From CAXXOK01 sp963664595 (GTDB lineage: Bacteria; Bacillota; Clostridia; Christensenellales; Aristaeellaceae), in contig CAXXOK010000004.1 of NCBI GenBank assembly GCA_963664595.2, positions 181,105 to 245,104 of the forward strand: a stretch of DNA of 64,000 nucleotides. Reading direction: 5' to 3'. Numbering within the stretch: the first letter of the stretch is position 1; each line of letters opens with the position of its first letter. Made by a program: the position numbers and the translations under genes. The notes beneath the pieces were generated by a model. That model did not search any database, was not told where the DNA came from, and worked only from the letters and a program-made list of their open reading frames with translations. Shown piece by piece: positions 63,841-64,000 of this stretch.

Positions 63841-64000
63841 TTACCGCTTGCACCCCGCAATATCTGCACTTTCATTCTTCCAACTGGTTGGCTGTCCGTC
63901 GTCTGTCGCCGTTTGATCTGCCATAAGTTCTTCAAGCCTGCTTGCCATCGTTCCCCGGCGTATGGCGGCAACCATACGGCCGTCCTTGCCCGTTGCCTGT
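63841..64000 (-). CDS. C-terminal fragment of the gene upstream of infB (possibly L7Ae-like YlxQ)
   Basis: Fifty-two residues before a TAA, entering from the right edge (begins ...QATGKDGRMVAAIRRGTM). The segment TGKDGRMVAAI resembles the last strand of L7Ae-like YlxQ, the gene that normally precedes infB; beyond it is an apparently non-conserved tail (ASRLEELMADQTATDDG...). The evidence is position plus a short match, so the identity is tentative. Confidence 0.5.
   Translation of the reverse strand, partial: QATGKDGRMVAAIRRGTMASRLEELMADQTATDDGQPTSWKNESADIAGCKR

Noticed and set aside
62205..63926. A 573-codon plus-strand frame with Arg/Cys-rich repeats
   Set aside because: It is the reverse complement of the infB repeat region; the repetitive composition simply mirrors the YGRPANP units.

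Overview
The window is about 60% GC and nearly all coding. It looks like a chromosomal segment from a Clostridia-type Bacillota, probably an anaerobic gut lineage. The evidence is the mreBCD/minD/rodA order, a Firmicutes-type LexA box upstream of uvrA, a SpoIID-like protein, split glycine-decarboxylase subunits behind a tandem glycine riboswitch, an FMN riboswitch on ribU, and a complete pyr operon with class 1B dihydroorotate dehydrogenase (pyrK/pyrD) and pyrI. The species cannot be named from the sequence alone. No tRNA, rRNA, insertion sequence, prophage or CRISPR array was seen.

Layout. 0-7 kb (minus strand): maf-mreB-mreC-mreD-mrdA-minD-rodA, a cell-elongation operon with an extended -10 promoter near 7045; mrdA is broken by several indels. 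7.1-14.6 kb (minus): glnS-gltX-leuS followed by an ABC ATPase/permease pair, ending in a strong terminator. 14.7-20.3 kb (plus): promoter, tandem glycine riboswitch, gcvT-gcvH-gcvPA-gcvPB-lplA. 20.4-24.6 kb: gapA (minus), then nitroreductase, AraC-GyrI regulator and a glycerol-3-phosphate dehydrogenase-like gene (plus). 24.8-37.3 kb (plus): pyrC-carA-carB-pyrK-pyrD-pyrF-pyrE-pyrB-pyrI, then a SpoIID-like gene and uridine kinase. 37.4-40.0 kb (minus): purine nucleoside phosphorylase, deoB and an HD hydrolase. 40.1-41.2 kb (plus): an rRNA methyltransferase. 41.3-41.54 kb: a strongly structured, gene-free stretch between two near-identical terminator hairpins. 41.6-43.2 kb (minus): rimI-tsaB-tsaE. 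43.2-44.2 kb (minus): FMN riboswitch and ribU. 44.2-46.35 kb (minus): a full-length but heavily frameshifted GH3 glycosidase. 46.4-52.1 kb (minus): beta-CASP metallo-hydrolase, uvrA and a DUF362 ferredoxin, with a LexA box upstream of the DUF362-uvrA pair. 52.2-53.5 kb (plus): MFS transporter. 53.5-64 kb (minus): M16 peptidase and the translation/RNA cluster (L7Ae-like)-infB-rbfA-nrnA-truB-ribF-rpsO-pnp.

The genes form several coherent modules: wall elongation, aminoacyl-tRNA supply, glycine catabolism with lipoylation, de novo UMP synthesis plus nucleoside salvage, riboflavin import, SOS repair, and ribosome/RNA maturation. Most are joined by 4-17 bp overlaps, which argues for translational coupling.

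Indels are concentrated in two patches (about 2.06-2.60 kb and 44.2-46.5 kb), plus one lost base in rpsO. Because rpsO is essential and the second patch crosses a gene boundary, sequence error is at least as likely as gene decay. The best candidates for something not yet described are the structured RNA at 41.33-41.51 kb and the nested inverted repeat at 54.89-55.00 kb.
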